From NCBI GenBank assembly GCA_949128115.1, contig OX421966.1:124001-188000 (forward strand): a stretch of DNA of 64,000 nucleotides, in the 5' to 3' direction. This stretch comes from Anaspis maculata. Lineage: Eukaryota > Arthropoda > Insecta > Coleoptera > Scraptiidae. Shown here piece by piece: positions 45,917-56,751 of the stretch (its first letter is position 1; each line of letters starts with the position of its first letter). The notes beneath the pieces were generated by a model that saw only the letters and a program-made list of their open reading frames with translations, was not told where the DNA came from and did no database searches. Position numbers and translations under genes: made by a program.

Positions 45917-48900
45917 ATGCAAACTGCCGAAACCACCAGCAAACGGAAGATGGTCGGTGCTGAACTCCGAAGTCGATTTTGATTTACAGCCAGGACATAG
46001 GGTGCCGTATTCGACAGCTTTGCACGTGACTTGTGACGAAAATTACAAGCTATTGGGCACTCAGTTGGGCCTTTGCGGCCGCGATGGCCGGTGGGAATGG
46101 CAAGCGGAAATGGGATACTGTTCAAGTAAATATTGAAAGAAGTATTGAAATAATTTTGAGTTTACGGAGGTGAAGTTTGTTGTCATTGATTTTGTTGTAC
46201 GGAAGTACTTTTTCACAATTCGCCTCCGGACAATTGGTTTCCACATTTGATCGATTTTTCGCTTGAAACCACCAGGTACCCCACAAGTGAGGTGACTCAA
46301 GTATTTCTCTTTAAAGACTGAATTTATCAGCCCAAAACTAGGCTGTTGACAGAATGAATTCATTTCGGTGACTGTATTCGTGCCCTTCTGAAGTGAAGCT
46401 CCATATTTCATGAGAAAACTATGTTTGGTTACTTTACAGTGAGTTGACGCAACCAATTGACTTCAGAAACTGTATTTTTGTTGTTTCAAAATTAATTTGA
46501 CACGAAAATACGATACCAAATAGTTAGTCAGCTTCTTACTTTAAGATGTGCACGCATGCAGCAAAAACAGCATGCAGGGCTCAGTAGCGATTCAAATCAC
46601 AAAAGAATACCCGAGGACGCCTTACTTGGACTTTGAACAATACAAGAAGACATATAAGCGGCTTGCTAGATCTCCAAAAACACACAAAAAACAAGAGGAT
46701 CAGATGAGCTGCAAAGGACACATAACGATGGGTTCAAAAGGGCTCAGAACATTTCAAGAAGGCATACAGAGACTCAATGTACTACTTGCAGGGACACAAA
46801 AAAACAATAGGTTTTATGACGGTGGCTCTTAAAAATATATTGTCAGATAAGAGGAAAGTTACATGTGAAACAACGATCTACTGAAGTAACAAGCTAATGA
46901 GCTACTAAATGCAAACAAGCTCATACAATCACTAACCAGCAAGCTACTCCACAAGTTAACGGACTAATTTATGAGCTACCGAGCTAACGAGCTGACAATT
47001 CGAATGATATGTAACTAGCTGAAAAGAGAGTGAGCTGCCAAAATGATCTACTTAACTAATCGCGAGAGACCTGACGAACTCCAAAACTGCTAAACCAACA
47101 AAATAACGAGCTAGCCACACAAGCCAGCTAGCTAGTTGACTATTGGGAAGCTGGGTGATTTTTTACTAAGCATCAACGAGCTAATTAGAAAACTAAATTG
47201 ATTAAGTAGCTAACGGAATAACAATTCATAGAACTACAAAGCGAAGATTCAGTGAGCTTACCAGCTGATGAACTGACGTAATAATCGGAATTTCAAACCT
47301 ACCTAACGAACTATTGAGCATTGAACCAAGTAAGTACATAATTAGCTCGTAAAAGGGTTAATTGACAAAACTAACGAATTGATGAGTTGCTAAATGCTGA
47401 CAAGCTAACAGACGACAGAATCACGAAGCAACAAACCACTAGATCAGTTAACGAACTAACTGATGAGCTACCGAACTAATAAGCTAACAAGCTGACTAAC
47501 AGAAGATGTTATTAGCATAGACAAAGTGAGTTAACAGAAAAACTGAATAGTTGATGAATTATTCACGAACAAAGTGACTAACTGATGAGATAAAACACTA
47601 ACAAACTGACATAGTAACTAACTTACTACACTGACTGTTGCAAAGCTAACAAGCTGATGAACTCAACAAAACTTCTGAAAAGCCGATCTACCGTACTAAC
47701 GAGCTACTGAGCTGCTGAATGCTGATGGAATTACAAATCAGCAAGCTACTTGAAGACCTAACGACCCAATTGATCAGCTATCAAACTGATCAAACTGAGT
47801 CTATTAACAGCTAGTAAGAAAGCACTCTACCGAAATAATTACGAACGAGCTACTGAACTAATCTTGAACAAAACCGATGAACTGACGATTCAAAGAACTA
47901 TCAAACTGACAAGAAACTGATAACAAAGATCAAATCAGGTGATTAACCTAGCCAACGAGCTGATGGATTGATAAGCTCAACCAAACTTGAAAACTAACAA
48001 GACAGCTAAACTGATGATTCAAGTAGTTAACTTGCATAAAAAAATTGAACTAGGGCACTAACGACTTCGTGAACTGCTGAATGATAAGAAGCTAATGGAA
48101 ATACGGATCAAGAAGCTACTTGCCGAGTTAACGAACTAGTTTTCGAGCTACTGAGTTAAAAAGATGACATCCAGTGTAAAGCAAAGTAGCTGACGGAATG
48201 ATAAAGGTACCAATAAACAAATCACAAGAAACTGAAGAACTAACAAGCTTATGTGCTACCAAGCTGACTAACTAACCAGCTAAACACCACATATGCCATT
48301 ATGAAGTGTCGAAATTCAGTTAGAAAAATCTACAATGTGCTCTGAAGGGTTAAACCATAATAGTCAATGCTCAGTTATTACTAACAGTTAATACTTAAGA
48401 TTAGATTAAAAAGGTTAAAAATGAAATCAGAGTTTTTCAATGAAGCAATGAACAAAAATTATATCGTGTCAGCACTGTCAGCTCATCTGCCTGTTATCTG
48501 GTGAGATGTTTAGTTCGTCGGTGCTTCAGTTAGCTTCTTGGTGAATCAACCAATATTTCCAGTTCAACCAGTTCCAGTTCCAGTTCCATTTATGACCAGT
48601 TCAATATTTCATAAGTTCTAGCAAGTTCTTCAACTCAAGAATTCGTTAATTCATTCTTCTACAATCTCGTCACTCAATCATAGTTCGTTGGCTTGTTCGT
48701 CATTTCCAAGTTTCGTTCAATTCGTAAGCTCATCAGCCGTTAGCTCTATGTATCACTTATTTGAAGTTAGCTCGTTGGCTAGCGAACTACCTGAGCTGCT
48801 AAATTAACTCGTCAGTTCGTAGAAATTCAGCTAGTAAGCTTTCAAGATCGCTAGTAATACCTGTATAACGTAGATCGTTACTTGAAAAGCTCGCAATTTT

Positions 48901-51900
48901 ATCAAGCAATTTCATCAAATTGTTGGTTTGTTGAAAAATTTGCCCAATAATTTGATCGATAGCTCATTTGCCAGTTGTTATCGTGTTGAATTGCTGAGCT
49001 TGCTTCTTTGTTTTGTGAAAACTTGGCTTGTTAGCTGTTTATTTGTTAGCTCGTTGAGTTGGTCTGTCAGCTCATCCAGTTCGTTACCATACTCAGTTCA
49101 AGATCATTCAGCTCTCAGTCTCAATGCCTCCTCGATTAGCTATTTCGATAGATACCTTATGATTATGAAGTTGGTTTGTCGGTTTGGTACTTCTAGTTAA
49201 TTGATCCACTTTGTAGTTCTTTGGCTTGTTAGTAAGTTTTTCATGACCAGTTTTTGAGGGCTAACTAAATAACTAAATCATTATTCGGTGAACGAGCTAA
49301 CGATTCATTAAATTGCAAAAGATGTACCGAGACCAAGAACTGATAAACTGACTAATGCAACAAAACTTGAAAACTGAATAAAAAGCTAACAAACTGATGA
49401 ATCAAGAAGCTAGCTTGTGAAAAGCGAATCTATACCGTACTAACAAGTTACTGCGCTGCTAAATGCTGATGGAATCACGAATTAGTAAGCTACGTAACGA
49501 GTTGTCGAGCTAACTGATGAGCTCTCGAGCTGACAGACTGAATGCTACCAGCTAAAAAGAAAGTGAGCTGACGAAATCACTAACAAAACCGCTGAACTGA
49601 AGAGCTAAGAAGTAACAAACTGACAAAATAACTATAATCTACAATGTATAACAAAATGTGAAGCAAATGAGTTGATTTTCAACGAAGCAACGAGCTGATA
49701 CAGTGAATCAATAAATGAACAAGCTAACGATGCTCAAAAGTACATCATAACGAGGGGTCGAAACAGGCTCAGAGGTCTTATGGCGGTGGCTCTTGTGATT
49801 AAATTTTTTTTTGCAATGTGAACAATAAGTGAACTATTGTTGTAACAATCGGAATGATAGCAAAGTCAACAAAGTTACAATTTTGTTCCAAATACCGTAT
49901 GATCAAAAACATTCCTCCCCTAGGCATAGGCTGTGGCCTGGCCAAAATCAGCCTCGTTTGCCTGCAAATGACCAGACCACAACCTGCCTAGAGGAGGAAC
50001 GTTTTTGATCATACGGTACAAGAGCCACCTTAATAAGACCCAATGTAGATCAGTAGGGCTCTAAATAACACATGGAGATGCGAAAGGCCCCCTAGGACCC
50101 TGAAGAGTGCAAAAAGACAGTGAAGCTTTCGATATTTCAGAAAGATATAAGAAAATGCAAGGGCTTAGGGGTCTTTACGGAGTCCACTTGGGCTTCGAAC
50201 AATCAAAGAAGACATAAGGGGCTCACTAGATTCTGAAAGGAACAAGTAAAAACAAAGGAGAATAATGGGGTTTCAAGAAACACAAGAAGACCTACTTGCT
50301 CTCCTCAAACACGGAAAAGGTAGAAGCTAAATGAAGTTTCAAATGACACGAGAATACAAAAGGAGTGAAATCATAGTTCTGAGCAATAAAATTAAGACGA
50401 GAAAGTTCTTCGGAACTCCAAGCGATACACACGAAGTTACCTGGGCGACTACTGAGGTTACGACCAGAGGTGAGATACACGGGGCTGACTAGGGTTTTGG
50501 GTGGCAAAACAGAGTGAGAATACGGTTATGGATTGTCCAGGGGTGAATTATCCAGGGACCAATTGCTCTAGCAGAAAAACTGCATGGATGTTGCTGAAAC
50601 GTAAACTGAGAACCTCACCATGAGTATTTCAATGATTGTAATGCGACGAAATTTTTGTCTCAAGAGCTGTGTCCGCCTATGATACAAACGGAGCAAGTGA
50701 AAATCTCTTGCACGTTCTTAGACGACACAACTGGGGACGTGTCTCACATCAAATGCTCAGAAGCGCCCCATGGAGCCGTCGCCCAGTTCGAATGCGCTCA
50801 GTACTACGGAGTCATTGCAGAAAACGCCACCGACGACGTTCGCAGTGGAGGCTACGGCCTCAGCAGGTGCCAAAACGGCGAATGGTCCGTACGAAAACCC
50901 CGTTGCAATCCAAGTGAGTCCGACCTTTTTTCTTACATTCAATTTTCCACGTCTCTGTTTTTCACTTTACTTCGCTCTGTTCACCTTCCTTTCCTCCAAC
51001 ATTCAACTTCCTTTATGCAACTTGTTTCTCCATTTCAGTTATCCTTATCGTTTTGACCTGAATTAAACTTCTTTTGAAATTTGAATATGCTTGAATTGCT
51101 TTGAAGTGAAAGTTGAATTGTTTAAAGATAACTCCGAGTTTAAGTTTTTGTAATTCTACAGATTGTGGTGTGAAGTCTGTAAATGGAGTTGCGCTGAGCG
51201 TAAACAGCACCACTGCGATTGAAGGCAGTTATCCCTGGCAAGTTGCACTTTACATCCTTTCTCGAAGATCAACTGATGATTTCGAATTCTTTTGCGGGGG
51301 TTCACTGATCAGCGAACAAGTGGTTGTCACAGGTAAACTTAGCAAAGATGAGCAGTTAAATAGTGAAAGAGTATGAAAGGTGCGGAAGTAATTTTTTTGA
51401 ACTATCGGATTCCAGCCGCACATTGCGTAACAACTGAGCAAGGAGAAGTAGTGGATCCTTCCTTCATAACGATCGGAGCCGGAAACCACCACAGGAATTA
51501 TAAAGACGCCAGAGATCCAGAAGCGCAATTTTTTCCAGCCTTGAAGATTCATGTTGCGAAAAACTATAAGGGCCAAGATCAGAACTTTTTCGGAGACATT
51601 GCCTTGGTCGTCACGGGCAGCCCGTTCACGCTTAGAAGAAAAGTCCAACCGATTTGCGTGGACTGGAATAAAAAGTACAAGACAAAGTTTTTCCGACCTT
51701 CAAACAAAGGCTATGTACATTTTATATAATCGATGTTTGGGCTGCAAGGCAAGTGAAAGTTGATTTTTGTCTTAGGTATCAGGCTGGGGAGTCGTCTCAG
51801 AGCAAGGTAATGAAACGGACGAGTTGCACGAGCTCGAAGTTCCCTACGTGGAAAACGAGGAATGTTCCAAATCTATTTCGGAATCCGACAGGAGTTACCT

Positions 51901-51938
51901 GACTAGCGATAAGTTGTGTCTTGGCTACGTCAATAAAA
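45917..51938 (+). CDS. Modular serine protease paralogue, partial
   Basis: Five exons join in phase: 45917-46125 (Sushi, CKLPKPPANGRW start), 50665-50913 (Wonton-like), 51162-51332 (start of the S1 domain, SYPWQVALY), 51416-51714 (AAHC and GDIALV), 51776-51938 (SGWGVVSE to LCLGYVN). Exon lengths 249 and 163 equal those of the minus-strand gene, so the two are tandem-unit paralogues in divergent orientation. The fourth exon is fused here, where the other gene has a 4.9-kb intron. The exon with the catalytic Ser is expected after the donor at 51939 but is not found in this window, and a virus-like element lies downstream. The N-terminal exon is also unidentified. The gene may continue beyond 64 kb or be broken. 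Confidence 0.75.
46550..46830 (+). repeat. Degenerate purine-rich satellite, segment 2
   Basis: Carries AAGAAGACATAAGCGGCT, GATGGGTTCAAAAGGGCTC and similar words related to 27360-27720 and 50030-50530. The 94-aa frame across it is not credible. Confidence 0.5.
46850..49760. repeat. Degenerate GAGCTAACGAGCTGA satellite with an inverted block
   Basis: Some 2.9 kb built from short words (GAGCTAACGAGCTACTGA, AACAAGCTGAC). From about 46850 to 48300 the GAGCTAAC orientation dominates. From about 48480 to 49240 the reverse complement (GTTAGCTCGTTGG, CAGTTCGTT) takes over. After 49260 the first orientation returns. It fills the intron between the Sushi and Wonton exons of the plus-strand protease gene. 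Confidence 0.75.
49893..50018. mobile_element. 126-bp palindromic MITE
   Basis: TACCGTATGATCAAAAAC at 49893 and its reverse complement ending at 50018 form TIRs that extend about 30 bp with one mismatch (ATTCCTCC against GGAGGAAC). Confidence 0.85.
50030..50530 (+). repeat. Degenerate purine-rich satellite, segment 3
   Basis: Recurring AAGAAGACATAAGGGGCTCA, GGGTTTCAAGAAACAC and CTAGGGTTTTGGG-like words about every 50-60 bp. Third occurrence of the family seen at 27360 and 46550. Confidence 0.5.
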
Positions 51939-52099
51939 GTGAGTTTTAATTACTTACGTCGCGCCAATTGAAGCACAAGGCTTCTACGTGTACTCGCCTC
52001 AGTTCTTCACCCTTAGCCCCACCCAACTTTTTATTTTCCAGTTTTTCAAAGACACTGCTTTTCCACATATCTGACCTGAGTAGATAAAATAGGGGCGTG

Positions 52100-52720
52100 C
52101 AAACAGGAGTGGGGGGAGCAACCTTGAAAGGTCATTGACCCCTGACCTTGACCTCGACAGGTCATTGACCCCTGACCTTGACCTTGAATTTAACCTTGAC
52201 CTCGAATTTGACCTTGACAGGTCATTGACCTTGACGGGTCATTCACCTGACCTTGACGGGTCATTCACCTGACCTTGACGGGTCATTCACCTGACCTTGA
52301 CAGGTCATTCAGCTCAAAAGGTCGTTCACCTTGACCTTGACAGAGGTCATTCATCTCAACCTTGATAGGCCGGAGGTGGGGGGAGTGACCTTGACAGATC
52401 ATTGAACTCTGACCATGAACGTGTCTGAACTTGTCTGAACGTGTCTGAACTTGTCTGAACTTGCATACTGAAGGAACGACCTCAGGGGGTCGTTAACCTC
52501 GATTTGACCGTGACCTTGACCTTGAAAATTTTTTTTAGGGGGGCTGCGCCCCCCAAACTCTCCCTTGTTCCGGGGGGCTGCGCCCCCCGGGCCCCCCCTT
52601 GGAAGTTTCCCCAACTTGAGCTGCAGCGTACCTCGACGGGAACATAGGAAGGTAAGGTGACCTTGAATTTGACCTTGACCTTAATCGCATGGAGTGGGGG
52701 GAGCAACCTTGAAGAAACAT
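52100..52720 (+). repeat. CCTTGACAGGTCATT minisatellite and GC-rich palindromes
   Basis: Repeats of TTGACCTTGAC and GGTCATTCACCTGACC, a short GTCTGAACTT repeat, and two copies of the palindrome GGGGGGCTGCGCCCCCC (52539 and 52574). GGGGGGAGCAACCTTGA-type words (52115, 52380, 52693) recur inside the viral element at 56640, so this block may be part of its left end. Confidence 0.7.
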
Positions 52721-52766
52721 GTCTAGACTTGTCTAAGCGGATCAGGTGTAGGAGTGGGAGGAGCGG

Positions 52767-52776
52767 TATAGTTATA
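52767..52776 (+). promoter_or_regulatory. Candidate viral promoter motif TATAGTTATA
   Basis: TATAGTTATA about 125 bases before the first viral ATG. The same word (ATAACTATA on plus, 61337-61345) lies upstream of the minus-strand pX-like gene, and CTATAAC occurs at about 56670 before the gene at 56752. Suggested as a shared promoter element. Confidence 0.3.
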
Positions 52777-52899
52777 AGCTTGATTTCTAATATCATCATC
52801 AATCTAGACCAAAAGCAATGGAAATTGGTGGGGGTATTGTACATATATTACAGATTGTCGGCGGTTAGGTTTAGTCGTCAGCATAGATTCAATAACAAC

Positions 52900-53312
52900 A
52901 TGTCAACCGAAACAAACAAAGTTTCTACTCCAGTGTCGGATTCTATCCCACAACACTCTGGAGGAACTATAGATGAAACACCAAAAAAGCTAACTGCTCG
53001 AAAAATGACTCATCATCATTTGAATTTTGATTCTGATGCGGAAGGTAAGCGAAATGTAATTTTGAAGAAAGCATAATTTGATATTGTTGTATTTTCCAAG
53101 AACAATCTGGTGATGAAGAATGCTGGAGCGAGGACAGCTTTGACACCTACACCCCACAACCAAATTTGCGGATAATCCGTAAAACTCCTCCCAGGATTGC
53201 AAAGAAGCAGAAGCTGAGGAAACTCTTCCAAGAAGAGCAGATGGCTCTTCACCGTCTATTTCTGGAGCTCAATAATTTGCTTTCAGTAAAAATACGTCAA
53301 GCATTGGAATGA
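52900..53312 (+). CDS. Viral small spliced gene, unknown function
   Basis: Two exons, 52900-53044 and 53101-53312, joined across a 56-base intron (G|gtaagc ... ccaag|AA), encode 118 residues. Exon 1 is Ser/Thr-rich and polar. Exon 2 has an acidic patch (SGDEECWSEDSFD) and then a basic region and a Leu-rich helix. Without splicing the frame stops 10 codons into the intron. A poly(A) signal AATAAA follows at about 53325. No family was recognised. A spliced first gene is unusual for these elements. Confidence 0.6.
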
Positions 53313-53427
53313 ATTGTTGAAAAAATAAAATAACTATTCGGAATCTGTCTTTTTATATACACCTTATTTCAACCTGAAAATCACATATAAATATAAAAAA
53401 CACCAAGAATTTCACTTAGTTGAAAAT

Positions 53428-54120
53428 ATGAAACTGGAAAAGCAAAAGCACGCACTGCCTGTTACAAACTATGATGAGGTTGTTTCAGATATGCAAAATT
53501 TCTACACGCACGGTGCGTTATTGGGAGGTTGCAAACGGGGTTTGATAGTTGGCGGAAGCGGTTGCGGTAAAACAAATTTGATGTTGAGTTTGTTAGAGCA
53601 CCCGAATGGCTTGCGATTTCGAAATATTTATTTATACTGCAAAACCCTTCTCCAGCCAAAATATTTACACTTGAAAAAAATTCTAAAACCAATCAAAGAA
53701 ATCGGATTTTTTGAATTTCAAGATGGAGCAGACGTCATACCACCAAATCAAGCAAATGAGAATTCAGTTATAATTTTTGATGATGTTATATCTTGCAATC
53801 AAAATATTATCAGAGACTACTTTAGTTTTGGCAGACATAGAAATATTGATTGTTTCTATTTAGCACAAACATATTCCTCAATACCAAAGCAATTGGTGAG
53901 AGACAATGCAAATTTTCTAATCCTTTTCAAACAAGACACATTGAATTTGGATCACATATTAAACAATCATGTCGCACCGGACATGAGCAGAGAACAATTC
54001 AGAGATATTTGTGCACAGTGTTGGCGGGAACCTCACGGCTTTTTAACGATAGACAAAGATTCACCTATAAATAACGGGAGATACCGCAGAGGACTTGATT
54101 GTTTTATAACAGACATCTAA
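53428..54120 (+). CDS. FtsK/HerA (A32-like) genome-packaging ATPase
   Basis: 230 residues. Walker A is GGSGCGKT (residues 42-49), Walker B is IIFDDV near residue 115, and the sensor-like YLAQTYSS is near residue 148. Family members of this size pump DNA into icosahedral capsids in Polintons, virophages and poxviruses. ATG at 53428 is the first in frame. The next gene starts 18 bases after the stop. Confidence 0.9.
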   Translation: MKLEKQKHALPVTNYDEVVSDMQNFYTHGALLGGCKRGLIVGGSGCGKTNLMLSLLEHPNGLRFRNIYLYCKTLLQPKYLHLKKILKPIKEIGFFEFQDGADVIPPNQANENSVIIFDDVISCNQNIIRDYFSFGRHRNIDCFYLAQTYSSIPKQLVRDNANFLILFKQDTLNLDHILNNHVAPDMSREQFRDICAQCWREPHGFLTIDKDSPINNGRYRRGLDCFITDI

Positions 54121-54138
54121 GAAGCAAGATCATTACCA

Positions 54139-55149
54139 ATGAATGAACGGATAGCACGACAGTTGATTAAGAGCCGAGCGGCCGTCAGAAAGAAACTTGA
54201 AGGTTTACGCTCTGATATAACCCGTATGAGTTTTGAACGTGAAAAAAATTTGGCACCTATCACAAAACCGTTGAAGGATTTATTGAGTAATATCAAATCA
54301 GAAGTGAAAACCCCTCCAACCCCCATAAAAAATGAAATAAAAAATGAAATAAAAAGTGAAATTAGTTACAAAGAAAAGTTCCCCGGTCGCAAAAGTGCTC
54401 CTTCATTCTCGGAAGATGTTTTTACCAACGATGATGATGATGATGCTGTTGGCAGCGATATGGAAACTCAGGAAGATGATCAATATGTGTCATTGCATGA
54501 AATATCCAAACATGAAGAAGTAATGAATGAATATTTAGAGCAGTATAGTGGTTTAGCTAAAGAATATATCAGGAATATGATTGGAGATACTGAAAATCAA
54601 TTTGATCATCAATATGGAATTCGACTAGATCGCTCTACAGAAAAATTCTCTATTGGTAACAAAATAGTACAGTTTATTGGTGATGATGTTAAAATTGATG
54701 GTGTGACATATAAAGGAACACCCGGTCTGTATGAGTTCCTTTTCAAGAAGGAACCTGGAAACTATACACTCGAAGACGAAAGAAATTATAAAGCAATTAT
54801 GGAAGTCTCTAGTGCGGCAAGACAACACTATGATCCTACACATCGCCTAGCCGGAAACGGTGGAAGAAAGTATTCCATAGTAAAACGAATTTTATCTCAA
54901 CCAGACATGACACCACGACGTTTCACAACACCCACATCTCTAAACAAACGCTCACGTACCAAGTCAGGTGCAGGAGCATTTCTTCATTTGAATAATAAAG
55001 AAGTAGAATTCATCCCATGGAAAAACCCGAATAAATTGGTCAACAGATTGAGATTGCTGATTGCTGCACAGCACGCTGGCAATACAGCAGTGGATAATGA
55101 AATATTACATATAGTGCAAGAACTCAAACAATCACGCATTATAAAATGA
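54139..55149 (+). CDS. Conserved Polinton-type protein, unknown function
   Basis: 336 residues. An N-terminal basic helical part (about 1-70) is followed by an acidic Asp run (DDDDD near 98). A conserved segment, YKGTPGLYEFLFKKEP, lies near residue 191. The C-terminal motif IPWKNPNKLVNRLRLL is followed by a Glu/Ile-rich end. Proteins with this C-terminus are recalled from many animal Polintons, but no role is established here. A structural or scaffold role is a guess from its place between the ATPase and integrase. Confidence 0.7.
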   Translation: MNERIARQLIKSRAAVRKKLEGLRSDITRMSFEREKNLAPITKPLKDLLSNIKSEVKTPPTPIKNEIKNEIKSEISYKEKFPGRKSAPSFSEDVFTNDDDDDAVGSDMETQEDDQYVSLHEISKHEEVMNEYLEQYSGLAKEYIRNMIGDTENQFDHQYGIRLDRSTEKFSIGNKIVQFIGDDVKIDGVTYKGTPGLYEFLFKKEPGNYTLEDERNYKAIMEVSSAARQHYDPTHRLAGNGGRKYSIVKRILSQPDMTPRRFTTPTSLNKRSRTKSGAGAFLHLNNKEVEFIPWKNPNKLVNRLRLLIAAQHAGNTAVDNEILHIVQELKQSRIIK

Positions 55150-55193
55150 AGTGAAAGCTCAATCAACACGCAGTTATATCAGAGACAGTTAAC

Positions 55194-55628
55194 ATGATTG
55201 ACAAGTTTGGCAGATCACTGGTGCATAAGAAAAAGAGTGATGACTCAGAAAAAGCAATGAAAAACTTAGAACAAAAGATATCACATCACCAAACTACTAC
55301 AGATCAATATTTTTATGTAACACTGAATTTCTTTAGTAATACCCTAGGATTTACGGATCCAGACAAAAAATACTTTTTATATAAATTATACAATATTCCT
55401 GGTTTCAACCATTATGAAATTCCTTTTGAAGTGGTTGAGCTCGTTGACGCAAGCATAACTGCAAAGGTAGGAGTTGCAACGCTCAATCCAATAACCAACA
55501 CAATAAGTTTTTACGAAGATATCAAAAAGGTTCCGTACGAAAGACGATTCAAATTTTCATTCTATTCTACTAGTGTTAAAAGTCCACCAACGCTAGTTGC
55601 AACTCTTGTATTTAAATGTAAAAAATAA
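55194..55628 (+). CDS. Viral protein, unknown, overlaps the integrase start
   Basis: 144 residues with a charged N-terminus and a beta-rich C-terminal half (FYVTLNFF, ELVDASITAKVGV, FKFSFYSTS). This could be a jelly-roll or fibre-like fold, but that is not proven. Its stop codon overlaps the integrase ATG by one base (TAATG at 55626-55630), an arrangement seen with termination-reinitiation. Confidence 0.65.
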   Translation: MIDKFGRSLVHKKKSDDSEKAMKNLEQKISHHQTTTDQYFYVTLNFFSNTLGFTDPDKKYFLYKLYNIPGFNHYEIPFEVVELVDASITAKVGVATLNPITNTISFYEDIKKVPYERRFKFSFYSTSVKSPPTLVATLVFKCKK

Positions 55629-56545
55629 TGTCGGTGAAAAAAGACATTGTTGATGAATTGCATAGACCAGCTCGAAAAAACTTTAAACGCAGACGAGTGA
55701 TAGTGAAGGGATTAAGTGATTTACTACAATGCGATCTCGTGGAAATGATACCGTATGCAAGAGTCAACAAGGGTTATAGATATATACTCGTTGCAATCAA
55801 TGTGTTCTCTAAATATGTGTGGGCTATACCTGTTAAACGGAAAAGAGGTGAAGATATTTCTGAAGCGTTGAAAACAATTTTTAAGAGATTCATCCCACAA
55901 AATTTACATACAGATATGGGGAAAGAATTCTACAATCAAAGTGTAAAAGAGTTATTAAAAAAACACGGTATCAATCATTACAACACCTATTCAACAATGA
56001 AAGCTTCCGTTGTGGAAAGGGTAAATAGGACCCTCAAGAGCCTTATGTGGAAACAGTTCAGTTTACAAGGCAATTACAAGTGGCTTGATCTATTACCGAA
56101 AGTTGTTAAAAAATATAATGAAACGAAACATAGAACAACTGGCTTCAAACCAAAGGATGTCAATAAAAGCAACGAGAAGAAAATTTTGAATGATTCATAT
56201 AGTTTCATAAAGACTGTGGATGTTAGAAAACCTGAGTTTCGAGTTGGAGATAAAGTACGAATAAGCAAGCATAGGGAAGCCTTTTCTAAAGGATATCGTC
56301 CAAACTGGTCTAATGAAATATTCACTGTTGTTAAGATTAAGGAGACTAACCCCCGACACTATATGTTGAAAGACGAGAAGGATGAAGAAATATTAGGAGG
56401 ATTTTACTCATCAGAACTTCAATTAGTGAAACATCCAGACGCATATTTAGTTGAACGCATCCTCCATCGCAAAGGTCCTAATATTTTTGTAAAGTGGCTA
56501 GGAATCAAACAACCCAGCTGGATTGATAAAAAAAACCTTGTATAG
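55628..56545 (+). CDS. Polinton integrase (DD35E) with chromodomain
   Basis: 305 residues of retrovirus-type integrase. The catalytic triad is Asp36 (LLQCDLVEM), Asp96 (LHTDMGKEF) and Glu132 (SVVERVNRTL), with exactly 35 residues between the last two. The segment after residue 270 (YLVERILHRKG ... VKWLGIKQPSW) is a chromodomain, which can steer insertion to chromatin. The N-terminal zinc-binding HHCC part is not visible. The frame is intact, so integration by this copy remains possible. AATAAA follows within about 10 bases of the stop. Confidence 0.93.
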   Translation: MSVKKDIVDELHRPARKNFKRRRVIVKGLSDLLQCDLVEMIPYARVNKGYRYILVAINVFSKYVWAIPVKRKRGEDISEALKTIFKRFIPQNLHTDMGKEFYNQSVKELLKKHGINHYNTYSTMKASVVERVNRTLKSLMWKQFSLQGNYKWLDLLPKVVKKYNETKHRTTGFKPKDVNKSNEKKILNDSYSFIKTVDVRKPEFRVGDKVRISKHREAFSKGYRPNWSNEIFTVVKIKETNPRHYMLKDEKDEEILGGFYSSELQLVKHPDAYLVERILHRKGPNIFVKWLGIKQPSWIDKKNLV

Positions 56546-56751
56546 TTTAAATAAATATATTTTTTTTAACAAAGCTGTTTTAATTGAAATAAGGAAAGAG
56601 AGTTCACTAAACTTGTATGATTACCTTGAAAATGTGGGAGGGAGGGGGGAGCAAACTTGACCTTGAGCTATAACAAGTCCTCAAATAGGGAGGTATGGTG
56701 GGGGAAAGTCGATATAATGGCGAATGGGATTAGATAGGTTTAGTTCTCATC

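Noticed and set aside
46548..46832. 94-aa ORF
   Set aside because: Translation of the degenerate satellite.
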